NCBI GenBank assembly: GCA_029561455.1
Contig: JAKQIY010000033.1
Location: 1-63,456, forward strand
DNA: 63,456 nucleotides
Reading direction: 5' to 3'
Origin: a bacterium
GTDB lineage: Bacteria > Zhuqueibacterota > Zhuqueibacteria > Residuimicrobiales > Krinioviventaceae
A program made the translations under genes and the position numbers. Every line of letters starts with the position of its first letter. Position 1 is the stretch's first letter. Positions 19,337-28,711 of the stretch are shown one piece after another. The notes below the pieces were generated by a model that was not told where the DNA came from, ran no database searches, and worked only from the letters and a program-made list of their open reading frames with translations.

Positions 19337-20614
19337 TCACCTTGTCAAGTTATTTATTTCATCCAACACTTCTCCCACCAGATAATGAGACCCGGTTACA
19401 CAAAAAAGCTGTCCCGGTTGATAGTCCTGAATAGCATGGCGAAAACCTGCCTTTACCGTACTAAAAGTTTGCACCGGCACCCTGCCGCCAAACTGCTGAG
19501 CTATTATTTCCGGATCGAGTGAGCGCTCGCTTTCCACCCGCACAATGTAAACCGCCTGAGCCAGGGGGGCTAGGATTTGAACCGATGCGGGCAGGTCCTT
19601 GTCCTTTAACAATCCAAAAATAAACTTTATTTGATAATCTGCAAACACTTTATGCAAATGGGCGGCCAGTTGAGCAAAAGCAGCCGGGTTATGCGCCACA
19701 TCAATTATTATATAAGGATCGGTGCACACTGTTTGCAATCTGCCCGGCCAGCATACACTGCTTAAACCGTCGCTAAAGCTCTGATTTTGTATTGTAACGT
19801 TATTATCACGCAATACCGCCAAAGCTGCGGCGGCAATTTGCGCATTTGCTGCCTGGTGCATACCAGGCAGCGGCAGGCTTATTCTGCCGATCAACTTGTG
19901 GTCGATAGTTAAATCAAAATCCGTACTGCCGGACAGCAGTGTAACACGATCACACCGACATCGCTGCTCCGCCCGTACCAGGGCGCTGTTATTTTGTTTA
20001 CAGGTATTGATAATTTCTTGTTCAGCAGCCGCCGGTAATTGCCCGATTACGCATGGTACTCCCGATTTGATGATACCGGCCTTTTCATGAGCAATCATAG
20101 CAATTTCTGTGCCTAAATGTTCGGTATGTTCCAAATCTATACCGGTAAAGACGGAAACCATGGGTTTTATTATGTTTGTGGCATCCAGCCTGCCCCCCAA
20201 CCCGGTTTCTAGCGCCACATAATCGACCGGGTATGAGGCAAATGACACAAATGCCAGGGCAGTAATAACCTCAAAAAAAGTGCATTGCATGTCGTCGCAA
20301 ACGGGTTTCAGGCGCGTCATTATCGACGCAAACTCTTGTTCTGTGATCATTGCCCCGTCAAGCCTGATCCGCTCCCGTACATTTTGCAAATGCGGCGAGG
20401 TATACAAGCCGGTGCGGTATCCGGCGCTGCGCAACACCGATTCCACCATTGCGGCAACCGATCCTTTACCGTTGGTTCCGGCAATATGAATATAGCGAAT
20501 TTTATCCTGTGGATTATCCAGGGAGTCCATCAGGGTGCGCATACGATCCAGTCCCAGTTTCCAGCCGAACCGTTCCAATCCATACAGATAATCAACTGCC
20601 TGCTGATAATTCAT
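19337..20614 (-). CDS. folC: Folylpolyglutamate synthase / dihydrofolate synthase
   Basis: The 425-residue Mur-ligase-like enzyme adds glutamate to dihydropteroate and folates. The ATP loop GTNGKGSVAAM is at about 46-56, the family signature ALETGLGGRLDATN at about 134-147, and VAHNPAA in the C-terminal domain. The length is normal for the bifunctional bacterial enzyme. The ATG at 20614 has GGGAAAA upstream. It follows the propeller protein gene by 80 bases. Confidence 0.93.
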   Translation of the reverse strand: MNYQQAVDYLYGLERFGWKLGLDRMRTLMDSLDNPQDKIRYIHIAGTNGKGSVAAMVESVLRSAGYRTGLYTSPHLQNVRERIRLDGAMITEQEFASIMTRLKPVCDDMQCTFFEVITALAFVSFASYPVDYVALETGLGGRLDATNIIKPMVSVFTGIDLEHTEHLGTEIAMIAHEKAGIIKSGVPCVIGQLPAAAEQEIINTCKQNNSALVRAEQRCRCDRVTLLSGSTDFDLTIDHKLIGRISLPLPGMHQAANAQIAAAALAVLRDNNVTIQNQSFSDGLSSVCWPGRLQTVCTDPYIIIDVAHNPAAFAQLAAHLHKVFADYQIKFIFGLLKDKDLPASVQILAPLAQAVYIVRVESERSLDPEIIAQQFGGRVPVQTFSTVKAGFRHAIQDYQPGQLFCVTGSHYLVGEVLDEINNLTR

Positions 20615-20694
20615 TTTTCCCGCACCTGTTTTACCAATTTGTATACAATTTGGTGAATATTATCATACTTTTATTCAATGTATCTTTAAAACCA

Positions 20695-22398
20695 TCAATC
20701 CATGCGCCAGGGCGAATTCCAGTAAAACCGGGTCAAGCCCCTGGCGGTGCCGAACCAGATATAATCGCCATCCAGACACAGGGAATAAACCTGGTCATCC
20801 GGCAGGCCATCCATAACCGTATAATGAACCCAGCGTTCACCGGCCCGGTCATATTTTAACACACCGCTATTGGTCGCCACCCACACCGCATCCCTGGCGG
20901 CCAGTATGCGGTTTATCCCCGCATCCGTATTGTTCATTTTTGCCGGGGGCGTCAGCCAGTTTTTGGTATCAACATTCAAAGCGGCTACTCCTGCTTCCGT
21001 GCCGAACCATACTTCATTACCATAACAAGACACCGCAAATATTTCCTGGTCGGATGGCCCTTCCACACCTTTATAAAAACCGCCGGAATCTGCCTCTGTA
21101 TCATAAACAAAAATGCCATACTCGGTTGCCATCCACAATAAATTAAGCTGCTTTTCCAGATCATAAACCGTAATTTCACCCAGGCTGGGATACATTACAT
21201 GCCTGATACGCAAAGAATCGCTGCCCCAGGGCGCTTTATTCAAACGCGATACGCCCTGGCTTGTAGCAGCCCATATATTATCTTTATCGATCACAATATC
21301 GTGTATAAAATTACCAACCAGGTTATCAACCACCGTTAACGTCCGCCAGTTGTTCCTGTTGCGATCAAAACGCGTTAACCCGTCCTGGGTGCCGAACCAC
21401 ACAATATCGCCATCTACCGCAATTGCAGTGATCCGGTCATTATCAAAACCCGTAAGTTGATTTGGTTCATAATACAATGCGGACTGATCGCCGGGGTTCC
21501 AATCCGTAACTCCAGATGGCTCGTCATGATCGGGAACGCCGCCCAGCCAGAACCTGTCTCTATCCCTTGCAATGGCATCTACCGTTTCATCCCACAAACC
21601 ATGAGAAAGCAAGTCGAGACGGATAGAATTCAGATCGCCCCGGCCGGCGCCCAGTCCCCAGGTGCCCAGCCACACTTTACGCCATTTATCAAAAGCCCAG
21701 CAGGTTATCGGGTAGCGGCGGAACCGTATATCGCTGATCAGCCGTTTATTTTCATCAAAGAAATAACCGTCGGTCATGAATAAATTGACCAGTTTGGGCT
21801 GCCGCGGCGCCAACAAACCATGCCATTGAATTATTTCGCTCTCATCTTTGGCGCTATTCAGAATAGCCGGCTGGTCGGATAGATAAAAATTAGCCTGGGT
21901 ATTGGTGGAAACAAACAACCGGTTTTGTGATGTTACCAAATAAACCTGGAAATCGCCAAAACCAATAGAATTGATCGTTTCATCGGACCAGAACGGTAAC
22001 TCATCATAATAAACATTATTCCATAATTGCGAGGCTGGTTCCAGATAGGCAAGCCCGTCATTGTGCACACACCACAAATACCCGGTGGCAAAATCCAGCC
22101 CTACAATAAATATATCATTACTCGCCAGGCCATTGCTTATCGTCCAGGGAAAGTCCCATTTATCGCTAAAAAAGTTATAGCGGGTTATCCCGCCGGTAGT
22201 AGCAAAATAGATATATTGATCGCCGATTGCCAAATCACGGACAAAGCGGGTGGCGCTCCAGGTGATCCAGTCGCCCTGCTGATAATTCCGGTTAGTGCCA
22301 TGTATCCGCTCCACAGCGTTTGCCCGGTGAGAAAAAAGCCCAATCGCCGCCCAGGAAACCAGCCACATTAGAGTAATGCTTTTTTTCAATCCCGACAT
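20695..22398 (-). CDS. Exported beta-propeller protein of two-component-regulator propeller type
   Basis: The 567-residue protein starts with a Sec signal (MSGLKKSITLMWLVSW, cleavage probably after RANA) and then consists of repeats such as IWFGTQDGLTRFDR, VWFGTEAGVAALN and IWFGTARGLTRFY. These are the short blades of periplasmic sensor propellers seen in hybrid two-component proteins. Here nothing follows the propeller: no transmembrane segment, kinase or regulator domain. The ATG at 22398 has GAGGGG eight bases upstream and is preferred over a TTG at 22425. It directly follows the NtrC-type regulator gene; the two may act together, but this is inference. Confidence 0.75.
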   Translation of the reverse strand: MSGLKKSITLMWLVSWAAIGLFSHRANAVERIHGTNRNYQQGDWITWSATRFVRDLAIGDQYIYFATTGGITRYNFFSDKWDFPWTISNGLASNDIFIVGLDFATGYLWCVHNDGLAYLEPASQLWNNVYYDELPFWSDETINSIGFGDFQVYLVTSQNRLFVSTNTQANFYLSDQPAILNSAKDESEIIQWHGLLAPRQPKLVNLFMTDGYFFDENKRLISDIRFRRYPITCWAFDKWRKVWLGTWGLGAGRGDLNSIRLDLLSHGLWDETVDAIARDRDRFWLGGVPDHDEPSGVTDWNPGDQSALYYEPNQLTGFDNDRITAIAVDGDIVWFGTQDGLTRFDRNRNNWRTLTVVDNLVGNFIHDIVIDKDNIWAATSQGVSRLNKAPWGSDSLRIRHVMYPSLGEITVYDLEKQLNLLWMATEYGIFVYDTEADSGGFYKGVEGPSDQEIFAVSCYGNEVWFGTEAGVAALNVDTKNWLTPPAKMNNTDAGINRILAARDAVWVATNSGVLKYDRAGERWVHYTVMDGLPDDQVYSLCLDGDYIWFGTARGLTRFYWNSPWRMD

Positions 22399-22408
22399 TT
22401 TATTCCCC

Positions 22409-23764
22409 TCATGGCTTGATGCCAAAAGTTTTCAGCTTTTTATGCAGGTTGGCACGGTCGGTTTGTAAAACCTGGGCCACCTTGCTCACATTGCCGTTAT
22501 ATTTATGGTAAACCTGCATAATTGCCGCTTTTTCCTGCCGGGCCAGGTATTCTTTTAAAGGTATTGCTTCATCATAAGGTAAATCGTCTGTTCGCCCGGT
22601 TTCCTGACCGCCGCCAATAACAAAGCCGACATCGGCAACGCCAATTGTATCTCCGGAAATCATAATACCCAAACGCTCGACGATATTTTTAAGTTCCCGA
22701 ATATTACCCGGCCAGTTATACCGTTTTAACAGGGCGATGGCTTGTGAACTGAAAACTTTGGGTTTTTTACCGTTCCGCGCGGAATACATGGCGGCAAAAT
22801 GTTCAATCAACAGGGGAATATCTTCAACATGCTCCCGCAACGGCGGTACGACAATGGGAATAACATTCAAGCGAAAATACAAATCCTCACGGAAATAACC
22901 CTGTGATATTTCATGTAACAAATTTTTATTGGTAGCGGAAATAATCCGCACATCAAATTTTTGCGGTTTGGCGCCGCCCAGTCGTGTGAACTCGTTTTCC
23001 TGTAATACCCGCAACAGTTTTGCCTGGGTTTCCAGCGCCATATCGCCCACTTCATCGAGCAGCAGAGTGCCACCTTCGGCCTGTTCGATTAAACCCTGTT
23101 TGCGGCGTACCGCACCGGTGAACGAGCCTTTTTCATAGCCGAATAATTCGCTTTCGATCAAATCGCGTGGAATGGCGGCGCAGTTCAACTGAATGAAAGG
23201 CCCGTTTTTGCGCAGGCTGTTCAGATGGATTTCGCGCGCTACTAGTTCCTTGCCGCTGCCGTTCTCGCCATAGATCATGATACGGCCCTCACTGGGAGCG
23301 GCCCGTTCGATCATCTCCCGCAATTCCCGCATTTTGGGCGAATCACCCAGCATCTGGTGATCCAGGTCCACCAACTTTTGCAGCTCGGCCACCCGCGCGC
23401 TGACCGCCTGCTGTTCACGGAGCTTGCGCATCTCCAGGATCAGCTTTTCCGGGTTGAGCGGCTTTTCTAAAAAATCACAGGCACCCAGTTTAGTCGCTTT
23501 AACCGCTGTGGCAATATCCGCCTGCCCGGAAATCATATACACCCGCAGATGGGGCTGTAATTTCAGCACTTGTGTCAACGCCTCTATTCCACTCATACCG
23601 GGCATCATCACATCCATAAAGGCAACATCAAAATGTTCCTGCCCGGCCAAAGCTATGGCTTGCTCGCCGTCACGGCAGGTTTTTACATCATGCCCTTCTT
23701 TGTTCAACAGCCATTGCAGGGATGTACCGATATTTTTATCATCGTCCGCTACTAGAATATTCAT
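22409..23764 (-). CDS. Sigma-54-dependent response regulator (NtrC family)
   Basis: The 451-residue protein has a receiver domain (about 1-120, phosphorylation Asp in AFMDVMMPGMSG near 51), an AAA+ sigma-54 interaction domain (Walker A GENGSGKE about 168-175; GSFTGA about 218-223; GTLLLDEVGDM as Walker B) and a C-terminal Fis-type helix-turn-helix (about 405-451). When phosphorylated it should activate sigma-54 promoters. The loop that touches sigma-54 reads GSFTGA and not the canonical GAFTGA. No histidine kinase is encoded nearby. The start overlaps the hflX stop by four bases (ATGA). Confidence 0.93.
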   Translation of the reverse strand: MNILVADDDKNIGTSLQWLLNKEGHDVKTCRDGEQAIALAGQEHFDVAFMDVMMPGMSGIEALTQVLKLQPHLRVYMISGQADIATAVKATKLGACDFLEKPLNPEKLILEMRKLREQQAVSARVAELQKLVDLDHQMLGDSPKMRELREMIERAAPSEGRIMIYGENGSGKELVAREIHLNSLRKNGPFIQLNCAAIPRDLIESELFGYEKGSFTGAVRRKQGLIEQAEGGTLLLDEVGDMALETQAKLLRVLQENEFTRLGGAKPQKFDVRIISATNKNLLHEISQGYFREDLYFRLNVIPIVVPPLREHVEDIPLLIEHFAAMYSARNGKKPKVFSSQAIALLKRYNWPGNIRELKNIVERLGIMISGDTIGVADVGFVIGGGQETGRTDDLPYDEAIPLKEYLARQEKAAIMQVYHKYNGNVSKVAQVLQTDRANLHKKLKTFGIKP

Positions 23765-25035
23765 ACGCTGTCCGGCGTAATGTTTAATAACCGGTTTACT
23801 TTATCTGCGTTAACCGGTAAAACTGTAAATTTCACAATCACTTTATTATCGACATACTCTATATCGTTCACCCTCGTCAACTCATGCAGTTGCGATACCA
23901 CCCTGGTTTGGTCGTTCGGTAATTCTACCTGCATGGTTTTACATACCTGTTCAGCGGCGGCCAAAATCTGTTGCTCCAGTTCCTGCAAAAAAATACCGCG
24001 CTGCGCCGAAATAAAAACACAGGGCTGTTCGGTTTGCTTCAGTTCGGCAATAAGCGAGGTGTCTTGCAACACATCGATCTTGTTAAAAACCTTGATCACC
24101 GGCCGGTCGTTCACTTTTAATTCTTGCAACACGTCGTGCACCACCTTCATCTGCTCACGAAATTCGGGCAATGATACATCGATCACATGCAGCAACAAAT
24201 CGGCTTCCGTTACTTCCTCAAGGGTGCTTTTGAATGAAGCCACCAAGTGATGCGGTAATTTTCGGATAAATCCAACCGTATCGATCAACAACACTTTACG
24301 GTCATCTTTTTGCATGGTGCGGATAGTGGAATCCAGAGTGGCAAAAAGCTGGTTTTTAACCAGTACATCGGCATTGGTGAGCACATTTAACAGGGTCGAT
24401 TTTCCAACATTGGTATAGCCCACCAGCGCGGCTTTGAATTCATCCTGCCGACTTTTACGGCGAATGCTGCGCTGCCTGGCGATTTGCTGCAACTCTTTTT
24501 CCAGTATGGCGATCCGCTTGCGGATAAGCCGCCGGTCGACTTCCAACTGGGTTTCGCCGGGGCCGCGCACACCGATACCACCCACCTGGCGGGACAAGTG
24601 CTTCCACTGCCGGGTAAGACGGGGCAGCAGGTATTTCAACTGCGCCAGTTCCACCTGGGTGCGCGCCTCGCGGGTGCGGGCATGGTTGGCAAAAATATCC
24701 AGGATCAGCCCGCTGCGATCCACAACTTTAACCTGGCACAACTGTTCAATATTTTTTGCCTGCGCCGGGGATAAATCATCATCAAAGATCACCAGGTCGG
24801 CGTCAAGGTATTTGGCGGTATCGGCCAGTTCTTTGGCTTTGCCGCGGCCGATCATATAGGCGGAATCGATACGGTCGCGCGTTTGCACAATCCGTTCCAG
24901 CACTTCAGCGCCGGCGGTATCGGCCAGCAATTCCAGTTCATCCAGGTATTCATCCACCAGGTGGCGTTCCTGCCCGTCCCGTACCAGGCCAACCACAATG
25001 GCGCGTTCTTTATTTTTAATTTCTGTATCTAACAA
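23761..25035 (-). CDS. hflX: Ribosome-associated GTPase HflX
   Basis: The 424-residue GTPase has the HflX N-terminal domain, the family signature GVRGPGETQLEVDRR (about 151-165) and the G motifs GYTNVGKST (G1, about 208-216), DTVGF (G3) and NKID (G4). HflX splits stalled or stress-inactivated 70S ribosomes. The start is a TTG at 25035 with GAGGT six bases upstream. It is translationally coupled to the NtrC-type regulator gene. Confidence 0.93.
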   Translation of the reverse strand: MLDTEIKNKERAIVVGLVRDGQERHLVDEYLDELELLADTAGAEVLERIVQTRDRIDSAYMIGRGKAKELADTAKYLDADLVIFDDDLSPAQAKNIEQLCQVKVVDRSGLILDIFANHARTREARTQVELAQLKYLLPRLTRQWKHLSRQVGGIGVRGPGETQLEVDRRLIRKRIAILEKELQQIARQRSIRRKSRQDEFKAALVGYTNVGKSTLLNVLTNADVLVKNQLFATLDSTIRTMQKDDRKVLLIDTVGFIRKLPHHLVASFKSTLEEVTEADLLLHVIDVSLPEFREQMKVVHDVLQELKVNDRPVIKVFNKIDVLQDTSLIAELKQTEQPCVFISAQRGIFLQELEQQILAAAEQVCKTMQVELPNDQTRVVSQLHELTRVNDIEYVDNKVIVKFTVLPVNADKVNRLLNITPDSV

Positions 25036-25081
25036 TTCTACCTCAGTTATTTTTCCGTAATTTAGCGTCGGCGTCCGTCTT

Positions 25082-27169
25082 TTATTTTATTTTTTCAGTC
25101 AGGGACTCGTCTCCCGCCCGGTATAATATCATTTCAACAATCAACAAAACCAGCGCCGCCAGGGCAAAATACTTCCACAACTCGACCCCATAGCGGTTTT
25201 CCAAAATCAGCTTGTGAATATCCGCATCCCGTGCCGCCATCCGCAGAGTGTATCTGTCCTTCAGGAATGTTTCCGCTACCGGCGTCAGATCGGACTCCAG
25301 GGGGTCACTGTTGACCGCCCATTGCATAATCGGCTGGTTATTAGCCAGCAGGGTATATATACCGGGAATGTCGGTGGCGGTATATTCCAGCCAGGCGCCG
25401 GTCGGCCGTATAACCGGCTCAATCCGTTCGATGATCTCATCGGGACGTTGCATTTCCAGGTCATTTTGTACAATATTAGCGGCAAGTTTCTCACTCAACG
25501 CCTGGTTAATGGCATAATTCTGCTGCCGGGCATATTTCCAGGTAGCCGCATAACTGAACATGCGCGTCATCAACGGCGCAAATATAGTGCGCTGCGACAG
25601 ATCCGTCAATTCCGGATTCATCCCGCTGGTCATCAGCAATATAGTGCCGTTTTCAAACTTTTTTTCCAGTAAAAAGGCGTCGCCGCTGCTATACCTGATT
25701 ATTTGATCGCAGCCGGCCCGGTTCTGTATATGCATGGCAAAACGGAAACGGGGTTTGTCAAAACGGGCGTTTTCGCTTTCAAACATACCCAGAAAAATCG
25801 GATGGGTGAGGTCGTCGCTGCTCAGGGAAATGATTGCGCGCTCATCCTGCAAACTACCCATAACGCCCTGAATCTCCGGTAAACCCAACAGCGGTAAAAT
25901 GCGGTTGAATGCCTGTATATTAGTATTTTCACCAAGGATGATAACCAGTCCGCCGCCGTTGCGAACATACTCGACCATATAGTCGGCAGCTTCTGCCGGG
26001 ATTTCCGCCACGTTGACCAGGGCCAGCACATCGTACTGTGCGGTGTTGGCCGCAGATAACTGCGTCGCCGTGATCTTGTCCACAGCCGGACGGGTTTCCC
26101 TGTCTGATCCGGGATTTAAAGCCAGTTGAATAATATCCGCATCATAACCCGCCCCGGCCAGCATACCAATTTTTACCTGTTGCGGTACATACAATGAAAA
26201 GAAGCGCCGGTTATCGGTTTCCATATCATCGTCTTCTAACAACACATATCCGGCAAGAAAACCGGTGTGATTGAGAATAAATTTGAAATTTACCGGTATG
26301 CTGGAACCCGGTTCCAGGTCGACCATGGTTTGCGCCAGTTTTTCATTATTTACAAATAACTGCGCTAGTTTGTTTCCAAAAGCCTCGTTGCCGGTATTGG
26401 TAATTATCGCTTCCAGTTCAAAAGGTTTATCTTTTTCAAAAATTGTGGTAACAATTTTCAATCCGGTTACTGCAAGATTGTGAACCGGCTCGCTGTGCAT
26501 CGGCAAGCCCACCACCCGAATATCGGGATCGCCTTTTTTAACAGAATCGCCGCTAAACGCCGTCCGTTGAAAATCGGACAATACAAAAATTTCACGGTTA
26601 ATAGCAGCGCTGGATCGCAATAACTGCTGCGCTTTATCGAGCGCCGCCGACAGATTGGTAAGCCGGTAATCTGTTTTAATGGCGTCTATGTCCTGCTGCA
26701 ACGCAGTAAAATCCGGGTAACCAGGATAATGCGTGGTTCTATTCGTATCTGTGGCCGAAACCAGGTATACCGCATCGCCCGGCTGCATCTCTGCGGCAAT
26801 TTGCTGCGCCTTGCCTTTTGCCAGGTGAAAATTTGCTTCTTTTCCCTGCCGGCAGGTCATACTAGACGAATTATCCACCACGATTACCGCACTGGAACGG
26901 GCATTGGCAGCCAACTGTCCGCTCAAACTGCCGCGCAGCGATGGCCGCGCAAAGGCCAGCACCAGCAGGATGATGATCAGGGTTCTCAAGATCAACAACA
27001 ACACCTGCTTAAATTTTATCCTGCGTATCTTTTGCTGCTGCAACTCTTTAAGAAATACCAGGGTGCTGAACGGGATATTTCTGAATTTGGTGCGGTGTAA
27101 AAAGTGGATGAGGAGCGGAATTGCCGCGGCAACCAGGGTGAATAATATTGCGGGATTTAGAAAGGTCAA
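25082..27169 (-). CDS. BatA-type membrane protein with von Willebrand factor A domain
   Basis: The 695-residue protein begins with the BatA/aerotolerance-type N-terminus: a membrane segment (about 5-24), RTKFRNIPFSTLVFL, a second membrane segment (about 57-75), then a VWA domain starting VVDNSSSM (about 97-104), which keeps the DxSxS metal site. A long periplasmic region follows (a glutamine amidotransferase-like stretch around 300-420) and a last membrane helix at about 664-683. Such proteins are common in FCB bacteria, usually with a MoxR ATPase; none is seen here. The start is a TTG at 27169. Function unknown. Confidence 0.8.
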   Translation of the reverse strand: MTFLNPAILFTLVAAAIPLLIHFLHRTKFRNIPFSTLVFLKELQQQKIRRIKFKQVLLLILRTLIIILLVLAFARPSLRGSLSGQLAANARSSAVIVVDNSSSMTCRQGKEANFHLAKGKAQQIAAEMQPGDAVYLVSATDTNRTTHYPGYPDFTALQQDIDAIKTDYRLTNLSAALDKAQQLLRSSAAINREIFVLSDFQRTAFSGDSVKKGDPDIRVVGLPMHSEPVHNLAVTGLKIVTTIFEKDKPFELEAIITNTGNEAFGNKLAQLFVNNEKLAQTMVDLEPGSSIPVNFKFILNHTGFLAGYVLLEDDDMETDNRRFFSLYVPQQVKIGMLAGAGYDADIIQLALNPGSDRETRPAVDKITATQLSAANTAQYDVLALVNVAEIPAEAADYMVEYVRNGGGLVIILGENTNIQAFNRILPLLGLPEIQGVMGSLQDERAIISLSSDDLTHPIFLGMFESENARFDKPRFRFAMHIQNRAGCDQIIRYSSGDAFLLEKKFENGTILLMTSGMNPELTDLSQRTIFAPLMTRMFSYAATWKYARQQNYAINQALSEKLAANIVQNDLEMQRPDEIIERIEPVIRPTGAWLEYTATDIPGIYTLLANNQPIMQWAVNSDPLESDLTPVAETFLKDRYTLRMAARDADIHKLILENRYGVELWKYFALAALVLLIVEMILYRAGDESLTEKIK

Positions 27170-27202
27170 CGTTTTTACCGCTTTAATAAATTTACCGATG
27201 AA

Positions 27203-27787
27203 TTATTTTTCAGGAAACAAGGTCTTTTCAATCATTTCACACCATAAATGGATTATAGTGATGTGCCCCTCCTGGATCTTTTGAGATGTTTGCGAAGGGA
27301 TTATCATTTTATAATCCGCTAAACCCGCCAGAGTTCCACCGTTTTTTCCCAACAGCGCGATTGTAGTCATTTTTTTGCTTTTAGCTGCATGAACAGCCTG
27401 AATAACATTGCCGGAATTACCGCTGGTGCTTATACCGACCAGGATATCCCCGACCTGCCCCAGCGCTTCTACCTGGCGGGCAAAAATTTCGTTAAACGAA
27501 TAATCATTGGCAACGGCGGTGAGAATAGAGGTATCGGTTGTCAGGGCAATAGCCGGCAGGGCGGCGCGATGGTAATTCAGACGCCCGACCAGTTCAGCGG
27601 CGAAATGCTGTGCATCGGCAGCGCTGCCGCCATTGCCGCAAATCAACAACTTGCCGCCGGCTTTATAACAATCGACCATCTTGACGCCGGTTTGGGTTAT
27701 ATCATCAACCAGCTTTTCAGTGATAAACTGCAAAACCTGTGCACTCTGTTCCAGTTGTTCATTTATTAGATTTTTATAATCGGGCAA
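27203..27787 (-). CDS. gmhA: SIS-domain phosphosugar isomerase, GmhA type
   Basis: The 194-residue protein is a single SIS domain with CGNGGSAADAQHFAAELVGR at about residues 50-69 and VGISTSGNSGNV at about 116-127, the sugar-phosphate-binding loops of sedoheptulose-7-phosphate isomerase. GmhA makes D-glycero-D-manno-heptose 7-phosphate for LPS core or surface glycans. DiaA-like proteins share the fold, so the symbol is probable and not certain. The start is a TTG at 27787 with GGAGTAACGAG upstream. The CpsB-type gene lies just upstream, also a surface-glycan function. Confidence 0.82.
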   Translation of the reverse strand: MPDYKNLINEQLEQSAQVLQFITEKLVDDITQTGVKMVDCYKAGGKLLICGNGGSAADAQHFAAELVGRLNYHRAALPAIALTTDTSILTAVANDYSFNEIFARQVEALGQVGDILVGISTSGNSGNVIQAVHAAKSKKMTTIALLGKNGGTLAGLADYKMIIPSQTSQKIQEGHITIIHLWCEMIEKTLFPEK

Positions 27788-27824
27788 CTCGTTACTCCAC
27801 TATTATCTGATGCTACTCAAGCAA

Positions 27825-28634
27825 TCACCGCGTTTTCATGCCAAAAAAGGATTTAACCTTGTTCTGCCAATTCTGCGCCGGCTGCAAATCGATCTCTTTA
27901 GGCTCACCGATGCTGATAGTTTCACCGGCTATTACTTGAAGCGGATTTTCATAAAACAGCTTGTCGGCGCGTGGCTTGCCCCACTTTTCTTCAACAAATT
28001 TATACGCCTCGGCAAGTTTTAACGGCCGGGATGTGAGATTATGCGCATCGCTGGCGACCAGGTGCACCAAATTCGCATCCATTAACTGGATGGCTAAATT
28101 CTGTACTGTCGCGCCAAACCTGCCCAGCAGACTGCCGGCGGTTACTTGAAAAAAAGCACCGCGTTCCACATAATCATACGCTTTATGCGGATCTTCCAGA
28201 AAGCCGCTATTGCGTTCCGGATGAGCGAGGATCGGCGTTTTACCGTCAATTACAAAATTAAAAAATAATTGCGGCGCAAAAACCGGTATCGACGCCATCG
28301 GAAATTCTACCAGGAAATACTTGCCGTTTTGCGCCAGGGTAGCTATTTTATGATCGAGTTTCAGGTCGGGGGCGGCATACAACTCTGCTCCCATAAAAAT
28401 ATTTACAGCGATTCCGGCTTTAGCGGCGCGTTGTACCAGGTCCTCGTACAGCCCCCACACTTCATCAGCCTTGTCCTGTTCCATTTCCTGGCGGGAAAGT
28501 ATATGCGGTGTGCAAACGATTTGTTCGATCCCATCACTTTCCGCGTCCCGTAACATATCCAGTGAAATTTCCCAATTCGGCGAGCCGTCATCCCAGTAAG
28601 CGATTACGTGAGAATGGGTATCTATTAAAGGCAT
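27825..28634 (-). CDS. CpsB/CapC-type PHP-domain phosphatase
   Basis: The 269-residue protein starts with the PHP metal motif DTHSHVIAYWDDGSPN (about 5-20) and continues with CTPHIL (about 40-45), PILAHPERN (about 134-142) and LVASDAHN (about 192-199), which are metal ligands of the CpsB/YwqE group. Characterised members are manganese-dependent protein-tyrosine phosphatases controlling capsule or exopolysaccharide assembly. No tyrosine kinase gene is seen in the window. It lies 77 bases downstream of the GGGP synthase-type gene. Confidence 0.85.
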   Translation of the reverse strand: MPLIDTHSHVIAYWDDGSPNWEISLDMLRDAESDGIEQIVCTPHILSRQEMEQDKADEVWGLYEDLVQRAAKAGIAVNIFMGAELYAAPDLKLDHKIATLAQNGKYFLVEFPMASIPVFAPQLFFNFVIDGKTPILAHPERNSGFLEDPHKAYDYVERGAFFQVTAGSLLGRFGATVQNLAIQLMDANLVHLVASDAHNLTSRPLKLAEAYKFVEEKWGKPRADKLFYENPLQVIAGETISIGEPKEIDLQPAQNWQNKVKSFFGMKTR

Positions 28635-28711
28635 AATTTATATATATTTTTTTCTTTCTTTTCGTAACAACCCGATCAATAACTTTTTTCCTGCAATGTT
28701 ATTGATTTGTT

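Noticed and set aside
22398-22425. TTG start at 22425 for the propeller gene
   Set aside because: The ATG at 22398 has GAGGGG at the right distance and begins directly with a signal peptide.
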